A model generated the notes under the pieces. That model had not been told where the DNA came from and ran no database searches. It saw only the letters and a program-made list of their open reading frames with translations. Below are positions 16,158-24,492 of a stretch of DNA of 32,046 nt, one piece after another. The stretch's first letter is position 1. The number at the start of each line of letters is the position of its first letter. A program made the translations under genes and the position numbers. This DNA comes from Candidatus Heimdallarchaeota archaeon (GTDB taxonomy: Archaea > Asgardarchaeota > Heimdallarchaeia > Heimdallarchaeales > Kariarchaeaceae), in the NCBI GenBank assembly GCA_021399405.1, contig JAAFKL010000173.1:1-32046 (forward strand), in the 5' to 3' direction.

Positions 16158-17966
16158 GTGAGGAATCCTTTTGAAGGTTCAAGAATACCCATTAGTGTGG
16201 TTGTTAATCTAGATCAAAATCCAAGTCGAGCAGTACAATCTAATCGCTGGGTTAGGTATGCTAATAGGCCTGCTTTAATGATATTACTATTTTTTCTGGG
16301 TTTAACAATTGGTCTGTATTATTACATTGGATTAAATTTCTTGTTAATTTTGTTCCTCTTTTATTTATTGAGTCCGATGATACCTGCTGTAAACTTAGAA
16401 TCAAAATGGCAGAAAGCAACTCAAAATGGGGATTCATCAAGTTCAATAATGTACGATGTGGTTAAGAAACATAGGTTCACATTTATTATGGCCGGAGTAG
16501 TTTTGTCATTTATTCAATTATTAGTGGGGATTTTTCTGAAGTTCCTCGTTTTCAATACTACAATCGTTGAGGGGGAAATTTACAGAGTTGAATACGATGT
16601 AAACTTAATCTCTTTGTTAGTGTTTATTTTTACAACCATTTTTATCGCTACCTACGTTACAGCAAGTTTCTATAGAATACGATCAGAGGATTATACTACT
16701 GGTGAAAGATATAACTACATTTCCTCACCTTCACAAGTCACTTTATTATTATCATATGCTTTTGTTGGAGTCAATATTGATTTTGCAATCCTCTGGTTCG
16801 CTCATTCTATGAATAAAATCAATCCTGCGAGTTTTGAGCAAATCCCATTAGAATATCTTACTTCAGGTTTGATTATTCCATTACTTATTATGAATTTAAT
16901 ATTTTTCCCTACAGCAATTTTTGTGGCAGGTATAATACCATCATTAATTATGGGGAGTATTTATCGTAAACCAACGAGGGATCAAACTAGGGATTGGTTA
17001 CGAAAATTAATTCCGTTTGTATTTTTTGTAACTATCATAACTGTGGCAATAATTAGGATATCGTCAAATGTGGAAAACAACGATATAATTAATTTAATTC
17101 ATTCGATTTTACTTGCGTTTCCAATATTTTTAATCATTTATATTGCAAATAAATATCCAGTTTCAGGTAAAATGTGTCCAACTTGTAATCTTCTCATGGA
17201 TAAAAATGAGTATTGTCAAGCATGTAGTGAAGGGGAAGCTATCCCCATTAGAATTAATTTCATATCGAAATTACAACATCCATATTGCCCTTCGTGTGGT
17301 ACTATATGGAGTACGCTTTCAAGAAAATGTGTAAATACTAAGTGTAACTACACAATTCTACTATCATGTGAAAAATGCTCTCAAACGTTAAATCCCCTTT
17401 GGGATAGATGTAATGTATGTGGAGAGAAAAGAAAGCCTATTCCTCTTTTAGCTTTGCAATCGCCAGGATCACCAAGCTATGCACGGAATCAAGCATTTTT
17501 GATGATTCTTGTTTCTTTCCTAATCCCGGCAGTTATACTCCAAATTACGATTATTATTAACATTTTTTCACGAGTTAATAATCAAATTTACCCAAAAACA
17601 GCACTAGAGGCTGTTAATGATGATATTGGGAGGGCAATATTGTTATTGATTACGATTATAGCAATATTTACAATAATACTTGCTTCATTTGATGATCGAA
17701 AAAGACCAATGATGTTAGTTGCAAACAGAATAGCAACATCAGCAGGATCCATTTTAATTTCTACTGCATTTTTAGTACTATTTTTCTTTACATTAATGAA
17801 TCTTTTTACACAAGGATTTGATGGATTATTTTCAAGAATAATAACCCTGATATTTGCTTTAATGATGGCTTTGAGTTCAACTTACAATTATTACAAATCA
17901 CTAATTCAGTTTAGACCAATTGTCGGTTTTGATCCAACCATAGCCTTGGATAAAATAGGAGGTTAA
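16158..17966 (+). CDS. Multi-pass membrane protein with a six-knuckle cytoplasmic zinc-ribbon module
   Basis: 602 residues. Membrane segments lie on both sides of a soluble Cys-rich insert. About eight helices precede it (the first at 38-74, later ones near 108-132, 150-170, 193-213, 235-265, 285-300 and 312-330) and three follow it (about 446-470, 490-508 and 525-565). The insert (340-421) has Cys pairs at 340/343, 353/356, 377/380, 391/396, 404/407 and 418/421, enough for three zinc ribbons. No catalytic motif is seen; zinc ribbons of this kind usually mediate protein contacts. The GTG start follows an in-frame TAA directly, so it is forced. It heads the MoxR/DUF58 island, and its stop is five bases before the next ATG. 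The exact number of helices is by eye. Confidence 0.75.
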   Translation: MRNPFEGSRIPISVVVNLDQNPSRAVQSNRWVRYANRPALMILLFFLGLTIGLYYYIGLNFLLILFLFYLLSPMIPAVNLESKWQKATQNGDSSSSIMYDVVKKHRFTFIMAGVVLSFIQLLVGIFLKFLVFNTTIVEGEIYRVEYDVNLISLLVFIFTTIFIATYVTASFYRIRSEDYTTGERYNYISSPSQVTLLLSYAFVGVNIDFAILWFAHSMNKINPASFEQIPLEYLTSGLIIPLLIMNLIFFPTAIFVAGIIPSLIMGSIYRKPTRDQTRDWLRKLIPFVFFVTIITVAIIRISSNVENNDIINLIHSILLAFPIFLIIYIANKYPVSGKMCPTCNLLMDKNEYCQACSEGEAIPIRINFISKLQHPYCPSCGTIWSTLSRKCVNTKCNYTILLSCEKCSQTLNPLWDRCNVCGEKRKPIPLLALQSPGSPSYARNQAFLMILVSFLIPAVILQITIIINIFSRVNNQIYPKTALEAVNDDIGRAILLLITIIAIFTIILASFDDRKRPMMLVANRIATSAGSILISTAFLVLFFFTLMNLFTQGFDGLFSRIITLIFALMMALSSTYNYYKSLIQFRPIVGFDPTIALDKIGG

Positions 17967-17971
17967 TTAAG

Positions 17972-18610
17972 ATGGGAGATTTCAATAAGGGTAGTAAAGT
18001 AAATATTGTTTCTGAGAAAATTAGAGACCGTATGAACATTAAAAGCCAGCCAAGTATCAATCCAAGATTGAAAATTAAAAGTTACAAAAACAAACCTAAC
18101 ACTTCAGTTTCCATAAATTCAGGAGCAGTAATTTTATCCATAGGATTAATTGTTGGTTTATCTATCCCTGCAATGAATTTCGAAGCTGTGTTAGGTTTTT
18201 CAAAATACGACAACCAGGGAGGAATTAGTTCTAGTCGTGCATACGATGGTTTGGCAATATTGTTTATAGAATTTATCCTATCAATATTTGTTGAATACAG
18301 ATATATTGCGGGTACACTAATCATCGGTTGGTTTTTAGGAGGATTAATTGCCGCCTTATTATTTGAGGAGGAAGGTAAAAGAGGTCCATACTATAGTGCA
18401 ATCATTTCTGTGACTATGACTATGACGATATCTTTCCTTTTAGGGATTATTGTGCTTACTCTGAACAAAGGAGTTTTTGATTTCGATTTAGTATTTATAC
18501 CTATGATTGGAGCGCTAGTCTTAAGTTTGTTTTTGACGGTTATATCCATACCGCTAATTGTTATTGCCATGATTGGGTATAGAATAGGGAGTATGATAAC
18601 AAATGAGTGA
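17972..18610 (+). CDS. Membrane protein in the MoxR island, four helices
   Basis: The 212-residue protein has a basic soluble N-terminus of about 45 residues and then four hydrophobic segments (about 47-66, 86-116, 136-155 and 167-205, the last possibly two). AGGAGG at 17957-17963, eight bases before the ATG, is a strong ribosome binding site that sits in the end of the preceding gene. Its last codons overlap the next gene's ATG by 8 bases (ATGAGTGA), so it is translated in step with the DUF4129-like gene. No family is recognised. Its fixed place between a zinc-ribbon membrane protein and the DUF4129 protein suggests an assembly partner in the same membrane complex. Confidence 0.72.
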   Translation: MGDFNKGSKVNIVSEKIRDRMNIKSQPSINPRLKIKSYKNKPNTSVSINSGAVILSIGLIVGLSIPAMNFEAVLGFSKYDNQGGISSSRAYDGLAILFIEFILSIFVEYRYIAGTLIIGWFLGGLIAALLFEEEGKRGPYYSAIISVTMTMTISFLLGIIVLTLNKGVFDFDLVFIPMIGALVLSLFLTVISIPLIVIAMIGYRIGSMITNE

Positions 18611-19838
18611 TCCTAAGAACACAAATGGACTGAATTTGAAGAAATTCATGAACAAGAAGAATTTTCTACTTACCGTTTCAGTCGTTGCTTTCATTGGTGC
18701 AATACTCTATATGCAGATTGGATCTAGTGAAAATTCACGATATGAAAATGCTGAACGTCCAGTAGGTCTTCAAGAAAACCCACGATCATTTGATGTACCA
18801 AATCAAGGAAATTCTACTGCACCGGGTGGATTTAACGTTTCGAGTGATTTTGAGGCTTTACCAAGATTTGATGTTCCTGCGGATATTGCCGCTCAACTTC
18901 CTGAAAGTTTTGGAGAAGGAGGATATGGAGGATTACCAGATATAACAACACCTGTTGATCCCGAAGATTTTCAAGATCCAACCGGGGAAGGAGGTTATCA
19001 AATCCCAGGTGATATTGTACCACCAAGTTGGGTGGATCCGACAGAAGACCCTACGAACAATGGAACCGTTGGGGGACCGGGAGGAGGACCAACGCCTCAA
19101 CAACCTATTTTTGATCCCCAAACTGGAAGTTCAGATACTGGAAACAATGTCACTCTTGAAGAAAGGAGTGATAAAGCGAGAAATTTACCAAAAATTGAAT
19201 TTGTTGATTTAAGCTTTATCAATTTCAATTTTATTAATATCTCTAATCTAAAAATCGCAATACAAGTTAACTCCGTATTATTCTTGTCGCTTCTTATTAT
19301 GCCAGTATTTATCATGAATAAAATCGTTCCAAACTTCGTTAAGAGATTAGATGATTTTGATCATAATAAAAGTAATCTTGATACTTTGTTTGTGATGCCA
19401 AAACGGAATCTTGCGGCTCTTAGGCGTAAGAAGGATCGTGTACGAAGGTTACTAGTATTCAAAGATCATGTTGATGAATTGATTGAACGCTCTCAAATAA
19501 GACTCGAGAGAAAAACACCATCGCACACCATTATTATTGGATATCATGAATTGGATAAAGCATTTAGTGAATTCTCATCTTTAATCCGAACAAAGGATAT
19601 TACTCCATTAGAACACTCCCACAAACATTTTGAAACTGGGGAAATCGAAAATACAATATTGGAAAAAATTGTTGATTTGTTTTACCTAACAAGGTTTGCC
19701 ACTTTAGAAATTACAAAAGGTGATGGCAATAAGTTTATCCAATATCTAGATCAACTAGTCATAGATAAAGCGAACATTGCTGAAAAATTGAAATCAATTG
19801 AACATGAAATAAATGAAAATCTGTATGATATGAATTGA
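18603..19838 (+). CDS. DUF4129-like membrane protein with Gly/Pro-rich external linker
   Basis: 411 residues. A membrane helix lies at about 21-38, followed by an external Gly/Pro/Asp-rich low-complexity stretch to about 195 with repeated GEGGY elements. A second helix lies at about 219-237, then a basic cytoplasmic C-terminal domain. Its part at about 305-390 has the DUF4129 pattern: a helix with YHELDKAF, a TPLEHSHK segment, a helix containing IVDLFYLTRFATLEIT, and GNKFIQYLDQL. DUF4129 is commonly encoded beside MoxR and DUF58 and fused to transglutaminase-like proteins in bacteria, where its role is unresolved. No transglutaminase core is present here. The start overlaps the preceding gene by 8 bases, and the stop is followed after nine bases by the next start. 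Confidence 0.72.
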   Translation: MSDPKNTNGLNLKKFMNKKNFLLTVSVVAFIGAILYMQIGSSENSRYENAERPVGLQENPRSFDVPNQGNSTAPGGFNVSSDFEALPRFDVPADIAAQLPESFGEGGYGGLPDITTPVDPEDFQDPTGEGGYQIPGDIVPPSWVDPTEDPTNNGTVGGPGGGPTPQQPIFDPQTGSSDTGNNVTLEERSDKARNLPKIEFVDLSFINFNFINISNLKIAIQVNSVLFLSLLIMPVFIMNKIVPNFVKRLDDFDHNKSNLDTLFVMPKRNLAALRRKKDRVRRLLVFKDHVDELIERSQIRLERKTPSHTIIIGYHELDKAFSEFSSLIRTKDITPLEHSHKHFETGEIENTILEKIVDLFYLTRFATLEITKGDGNKFIQYLDQLVIDKANIAEKLKSIEHEINENLYDMN

Positions 19839-19847
19839 GGTGTACTA

Positions 19848-21170
19848 TTGAATCAACAAAGAACTCAAGCTTGGCTATTATTATTTATAATTCTTGGCTC
19901 ATTATTGACTTTCGCATCAATTCCTTATACTCCTGCTCACTCAATATATAATGAAGATTGGAATGGAGCTTCTCTGTTTAGAAATAGCATCGAAACAACA
20001 TATAATTATTCAACATCAAGGGTACTTGTTAGCCCAATTATTTTAGAATCTCCAAACAATATTTCTGTCATGATAATTATTGGCTCGGAACGAAAATACA
20101 GTGATGCAGAGAAACAGGCATATGTAAATTTTGTAGAATCTGGGGGATCATTAATTATGTTTGAAGATTTCGGTCCTAGTAAATTTATTGTAAACAGATT
20201 TGGTATTACCTTCTTAAAAGGTAAAATTAAGGAATACAATCCCTCATTATATGTGAACAGACCTTCCCAATTATTTATACGAGATATCATTGTTTCCCAA
20301 TTCTTTCCAGATTTAAATATCAGTCCATTATTGGGTTCAGATGTGGCAGCTGTAATAGATCTCAATGGTTTTGCCGATGGGAGCACATTTCCAATCCTTG
20401 CTTCTTTTCCAAGTGCATTTCTAGATTACAATAACAATGATGTAGTTGATGGTAATGATTTTGCTTTCTCCAGCGGAATACCTATTGGTGTATTCAAAAA
20501 AATAGGGAATGGGACTGTGACTGTAATTGGAGATTCATCGATACCTCTCAATCAATATTGGGAAAAAGAAATATCAATAGTTAACCCCGAAACTCAAACA
20601 CAGACAGTGTTTACATTATCTAATGCGTTTTGGTCGACCGTGCTAGTTGGTTATATTGCTGGAATTACCAACACTACAAGTGTAGTATTTGACGAAAGTC
20701 ATCAAGCAATTTCTGTCACATCGGCTGCAGGATTACTGAATTTGGTTGCTGGGACTTGGGTGGGTCTGATAAACACCGCAGCAATTGCTCTGGGAATACT
20801 AACCTTAGCTCTGGTATTCACTGGAGTAAATTTCAGATCAAGGATTAAATCAAGAATTCTATCTCGTAAAAGAAGAATGCACATAATTGCAAATGGTGAA
20901 GAACCATTGATTAGTCATCCCACTTTAGCTGAGCGATTAATTTCAGAACAATATATTTTGTACCAAGTAATGGGCGAAAATTATATTCATGTAGCTAATT
21001 CTAATTTAATCAAGAAACTTGAAGAAACTGGGAAAGCAGAACAATTTCTTAACGAAATTAAAGAAGAATATGGTCAAGATCTAAAATCACCAAGTTCATT
21101 TCAACAACTCTTAGATTTGCATGTTAAACTGCAAAAATTTATTGAAGAAAACAAAAACAGACTTCTTTAG
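19848..21170 (+). CDS. DUF4350-like membrane-anchored protein
   Basis: 440 residues. A signal-anchor lies at about 8-26, a large external domain follows to about 300, a membrane helix lies at 303-325, and a basic cytoplasmic tail of about 110 residues ends the protein. The external part shows the DUF4350 pattern: YVNFVESGGSLIMFEDFG after a strand, later VVFDESHQA (279-287) just before the helix. A short Asp/Asn-rich loop (193-204, DYNNNDVVDGND) looks like a calcium-binding loop of the dockerin/EF-hand kind. The fold is likely related to glutamine-amidotransferase-like or ThuA-like domains, but no catalytic Cys is visible. The start is TTG with GAGGTG six bases upstream. It lies between the DUF4129 gene and moxR, as in other such clusters. 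Confidence 0.75.
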   Translation: MNQQRTQAWLLLFIILGSLLTFASIPYTPAHSIYNEDWNGASLFRNSIETTYNYSTSRVLVSPIILESPNNISVMIIIGSERKYSDAEKQAYVNFVESGGSLIMFEDFGPSKFIVNRFGITFLKGKIKEYNPSLYVNRPSQLFIRDIIVSQFFPDLNISPLLGSDVAAVIDLNGFADGSTFPILASFPSAFLDYNNNDVVDGNDFAFSSGIPIGVFKKIGNGTVTVIGDSSIPLNQYWEKEISIVNPETQTQTVFTLSNAFWSTVLVGYIAGITNTTSVVFDESHQAISVTSAAGLLNLVAGTWVGLINTAAIALGILTLALVFTGVNFRSRIKSRILSRKRRMHIIANGEEPLISHPTLAERLISEQYILYQVMGENYIHVANSNLIKKLEETGKAEQFLNEIKEEYGQDLKSPSSFQQLLDLHVKLQKFIEENKNRLL

Positions 21171-21179
21171 AGGGACAAG

Positions 21180-21191
21180 TTTTTTTGTTTT
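21180..21191 (+). terminator. T-tract in the gap between the DUF4350-like gene and moxR
   Basis: A run of seven T, a G and four T begins nine bases after the stop at 21170. Archaeal termination often needs only such U-tracts. The 71-base gap to moxR is the widest in the island, and GAGGGT precedes the moxR TTG. Partial termination or an internal promoter is possible. Confidence 0.35.
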
Positions 21192-21241
21192 CAAAGAGTG
21201 CCTAAGTTATAACTTACTTTTTATTTTAAGAGGGTAATATT

Positions 21242-22183
21242 TTGGATGTAGAAGAAATCAAAAACTTGAACCAGAAAATACTTGCAGAGACAAGAAAACG
21301 ATTGGTGGGGTTTGACACTTACATTAATAATATGGCAATTTGTCTTTACGCCGATGGACATATTTTGTTAGAAGGAAATCCAGGAATCGCAAAGACGCTT
21401 GCGGCTTCAACATTGGCAGAGATACTTGGAATGAAATTTGGTCGAATTCAATTTACACCAGATCTGATGCCTTCCGATATTACTGGAGTAAATGTATTTA
21501 ATCAAAAAACCTTAGAATTTGAATATATCGAGGGGCCTGTATACAATAATTTCTTGCTTTGTGATGAAATTAATCGATCGCCTCCCAAGACCCAAGCGGC
21601 ATTGTTAGAAGGAATGCAAGAAAGACAAGTTTCGGTTGAAGGAGTTGCTCGAAAATTACCAAATCCCTTTATTGTTATTGCAACTCAGAATCCACTTGAG
21701 CACCAGGGAACATATAACCTACCAGAGGCTCAAATAGATAGATTCTTGATGAAATTATTGATGGATCTACCATCCAGAGATGTAGAAAAAACGATGCTAC
21801 GATTAAAGGATGATGATTTAAATCCATCCGTGGAAAAAATTGTGGACGCCGACACAATTAGAGATATGCAAGATTCTATTGCAAAGAATATTGAAGTGAG
21901 TGATCAAATTTTGGAATATATAATTAACATAGTCCACGGTACCAGAGAAAACATCAACATTGACATTCCAGCATCACCACGAGCAAGCATTGCATTGATG
22001 AGATTAGGAAAAGCTTCTGCTGCTATAAATGGAAGAGAATACGTACAACCTGACGATGTAAAAGGGGTGGCCTTCCATGTTCTAAACCATCGTATTGGAT
22101 TATCGCACGAGGCAGAATTGGATAGAATCAGCAGTGTTGACGTAATTAATAATTTACTCAAGGATGTTGAAGTAGCTATCTAA
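21242..22183 (+). CDS. MoxR-family AAA+ ATPase
   Basis: The 313-residue protein matches the MoxR family throughout. Walker A is GNPGIAKT at 45-52. The Walker B acidic pair Asp108/Glu109 is in LLCDEINRSPPK, followed by QAALLEGMQERQV. Sensor 1 is Asn150 in ATQNPLEHQGTY, and the Arg finger Arg167 is in QIDRF. The C-terminal lid has SPRASIALMRLGKA. MoxR ATPases are cytoplasmic hexamers proposed to act as chaperones that mature or insert metals into partner proteins, often with VWA or DUF58 partners. Length is standard. The TTG start fits the GAGGGT upstream. The DUF58 gene starts 12 bases after its stop. The family call is secure; the client here is unknown. Confidence 0.95.
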   Translation: MDVEEIKNLNQKILAETRKRLVGFDTYINNMAICLYADGHILLEGNPGIAKTLAASTLAEILGMKFGRIQFTPDLMPSDITGVNVFNQKTLEFEYIEGPVYNNFLLCDEINRSPPKTQAALLEGMQERQVSVEGVARKLPNPFIVIATQNPLEHQGTYNLPEAQIDRFLMKLLMDLPSRDVEKTMLRLKDDDLNPSVEKIVDADTIRDMQDSIAKNIEVSDQILEYIINIVHGTRENINIDIPASPRASIALMRLGKASAAINGREYVQPDDVKGVAFHVLNHRIGLSHEAELDRISSVDVINNLLKDVEVAI

Positions 22184-22194
22184 AGTGTGGTAAT

Positions 22195-23556
22195 ATGAAA
22201 GTAAAGCTAAACAATAGAGGAAATATATTCTTCTCCTTAATTCTAGTATTAATCATCGCATCGATACTGTTGAGAAGTCCTCCTCTCATTCTTTTAGCAA
22301 CTTTCTCTGTTGGTTACATTATTGCTTATCCGTTATCTGTACGAAATGTAGAGACTCCTAAAATAGCTTTGGAAGCATCTTTCAGACATGGAATACTTTT
22401 CCGAGGTGAAGTTGAGATACTTAGGATTGAAATTGAAAATTTAACCAATTCTTTGTTACCGTTGGTTAAATTACAATTTGACCTCCCCTTAGCCGTATAT
22501 CTAGTTGATCGGCCTTCAGAATATGTATTTAGCATAGATGCAAAGCAATCCCAAGTAATAACAGTCCCTCTTTTGCCTACGGCTCGAGGATCATATTTTA
22601 TTGGTCCAATTAAATTATTATTGGGAGATCCTTTTTTCCTATTTGAAACCACTGTAGCAGAGATTGATCAAATTCCATTTCGAATCTACCCAAAACGTAT
22701 AGGATCTAAAGTATCTAAAACAAAAAGTAGAGAAGTTTTTAGTAATTTAATTGGTTTATTTGCCACTCGAACTAAAGGAATTGGGACAGAATTTCATGGA
22801 TTACGAGAATATATTAGAGGGGACCCTGTCAAAATAATAGATTGGGGTGCTACAGCACGGGCGAATAAGCTCATTTCTAGAGAATTTGAAAATGAAAAGA
22901 AATTGGAAGTCATTATTGCAATTGCGGCAGGAACAACTACGCGAGGATCAAAGTTTGATTACATGCTCGGAGTAGCAATGGACATATTTGATGGTATAAC
23001 TGCAGAAAATCACCCGGTGGGAATTACAATCTTTGATAACGATATCATAAGGGAATTTCGACCTACACCCTCTCATAGACAAAAGATGCAAATATGGAGT
23101 CAAATATATGATTTGATTCCTCAAGATGTATATGCAAATTATGATGTCTTAACAGAGTGGGTAGAAAAAAATGGGATTACAAGTCATTTATTCATAATTA
23201 TAGGAGATTTGGAATATGAATCGACATCAACCATTGATTGTGTTCGTAAAATTAGATTAAGAAATAATAATGTCATGTTCCTTGATGTATTTGGTTACCC
23301 ATTTTCTTATCAGAATGAATTGAATGATGCTGCCGCAGATTTGGCCTCTGATAATTATGGAATCGTACTATCCAAAGTTATTGGTGCTGGGATTGAAAAC
23401 GAGAATGTATTTAAGGGAAATACAATGAAGAGAGAACTAGCAAGACACAGAGCACTCTATGGCTATCTTGATGGACCTTTAGACAACGTCATCAATTCCT
23501 TAGAAAGATGTTTATTTTCATATTTTGGGAAAAACTGGAGAATGATGAGTAATTGA
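22195..23556 (+). CDS. DUF58 membrane protein with degenerate metal site
   Basis: 453 residues. Two membrane helices near the N-terminus (about 9-27 and 31-48) are followed by a beta-sandwich-like segment (about 55-165). The DUF58 signature comes next at about 197-230: GTEFHGLREYIRGD, DWGATARANKL and REFENE. The following VWA-like region (about 235-400) would normally start with a D-x-S-x-S metal-binding motif, but here the strand reads IIAIAAGTTTRG, with Ala where the Asp should be. So the metal-ion-dependent adhesion site is likely lost. DUF58 proteins are thought to be the partner or substrate of MoxR. The ATG start follows GTGTGGT. Its last four bases overlap the next gene. Confidence 0.88.
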   Translation: MKVKLNNRGNIFFSLILVLIIASILLRSPPLILLATFSVGYIIAYPLSVRNVETPKIALEASFRHGILFRGEVEILRIEIENLTNSLLPLVKLQFDLPLAVYLVDRPSEYVFSIDAKQSQVITVPLLPTARGSYFIGPIKLLLGDPFFLFETTVAEIDQIPFRIYPKRIGSKVSKTKSREVFSNLIGLFATRTKGIGTEFHGLREYIRGDPVKIIDWGATARANKLISREFENEKKLEVIIAIAAGTTTRGSKFDYMLGVAMDIFDGITAENHPVGITIFDNDIIREFRPTPSHRQKMQIWSQIYDLIPQDVYANYDVLTEWVEKNGITSHLFIIIGDLEYESTSTIDCVRKIRLRNNNVMFLDVFGYPFSYQNELNDAAADLASDNYGIVLSKVIGAGIENENVFKGNTMKRELARHRALYGYLDGPLDNVINSLERCLFSYFGKNWRMMSN

Positions 23557-24407
23557 GTGAAGAAGATCAAACATTTACATCCAAAGGAATATTTAGAGAG
23601 GAAACACTCTATTATGATCTAGGTTATCGTTTTGCTCAATTGCGAGATAGAACTCCTCAAAAAATGTTAGATCTTGACTTAACAGGATATTTATTTGCAA
23701 TCTCGCTAATATTACAATTTGTATTTGTGATTCAACAAATACTAACACTTGCCATAATCGTTATATTTTTTGTATACTCTTCTTTTATCAGCACAGCGGA
23801 GAACAAATCTGCTTCAATAATTGTATTGGGAACTCTATTCCTTGCAAACGTATTGGATCATATATTAGGAGGGGTATTTATCACTCCTGGATTGATCATC
23901 ACAGGTAGGTTATCATTTGTTGTGTGGGTATTGGAACTTGTTTGGATCCTTCTTTTTAGTACTCAAATTATCATAACACTTCAACCTGTAACGCCCGTAT
24001 TTTTGAAAGGTCTGTCAGTACAACCTGAAACTGTTAAAGCAAAAAAAGATTATGAATTTTTAAAATTTAGAACTCAGGGAACAGATTATGAAGTTGAGGA
24101 TGTCCATACATCACTTGATTTAGAATTATTACGAGAAAACTTGATATATTTATTACGAATGATTGGAGCAGTAGTAAGTGCAGCACTACTAATTGATGTC
24201 TTTATTTGGACAATTGTGGGACAATTTGGTGGAGGAGCTAATGTTTCAGAGCAATACTTCATTTCTGGCTTAATATTAGTTCTATTCATTTTCATCTATG
24301 TATCAACTGGAATGTTATTCTCAAATCCAAGTGAGAACAACAATAATGAACCAATTGATCCTAATAATTCGGAATTTATTGAATTAATAGATGAATCTGA
24401 AAATTAA
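23553..24407 (+). CDS. Multi-pass membrane protein closing the MoxR island
   Basis: 284 residues from a TTG that overlaps the stop of the DUF58 gene (TTGA), a clear case of coupled translation. The first 45 residues are soluble and polar. About four helices occupy 46-135, a soluble segment rich in Lys/Glu spans 145-190, and two more helices lie at about 199-223 and 230-250, ending in an Asn/Glu-rich acidic tail. No family is recognised. Its position as the last gene of the unit, translationally tied to DUF58, suggests a subunit of the same membrane assembly. It is followed by a T-rich intergenic gap. Confidence 0.75.
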   Translation: MSEEDQTFTSKGIFREETLYYDLGYRFAQLRDRTPQKMLDLDLTGYLFAISLILQFVFVIQQILTLAIIVIFFVYSSFISTAENKSASIIVLGTLFLANVLDHILGGVFITPGLIITGRLSFVVWVLELVWILLFSTQIIITLQPVTPVFLKGLSVQPETVKAKKDYEFLKFRTQGTDYEVEDVHTSLDLELLRENLIYLLRMIGAVVSAALLIDVFIWTIVGQFGGGANVSEQYFISGLILVLFIFIYVSTGMLFSNPSENNNNEPIDPNNSEFIELIDESEN

Positions 24408-24440
24408 ATGAGTAAATATTATTATTATTGTTAATATTTA

Positions 24441-24485
24441 TTATTTTTTTAAGTTAATTAATTTAATTTGTTTGAGAGTTTTTTG
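24441..24485 (+). terminator. T-rich termination region after the MoxR island
   Basis: The 85-base gap between convergent genes contains T7 at 24444-24450 and GTTTTTTG near its end, with no GC-rich stem. U-rich sequence without a hairpin is typical of archaeal terminators and would end the plus-strand island transcript. Confidence 0.4.
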
Positions 24486-24492
24486 TTCAATA

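Noticed and set aside
20006..20386. 126-codon minus-strand frame inside the DUF4350-like gene
   Set aside because: It is antisense to a supported operon gene, with no ribosome site or family signature.
16158..24407. Viral or mobile island
   Set aside because: No integrase, transposase, terminal repeats or tRNA boundary; composition matches neighbours, and the core is a common chromosomal cluster.
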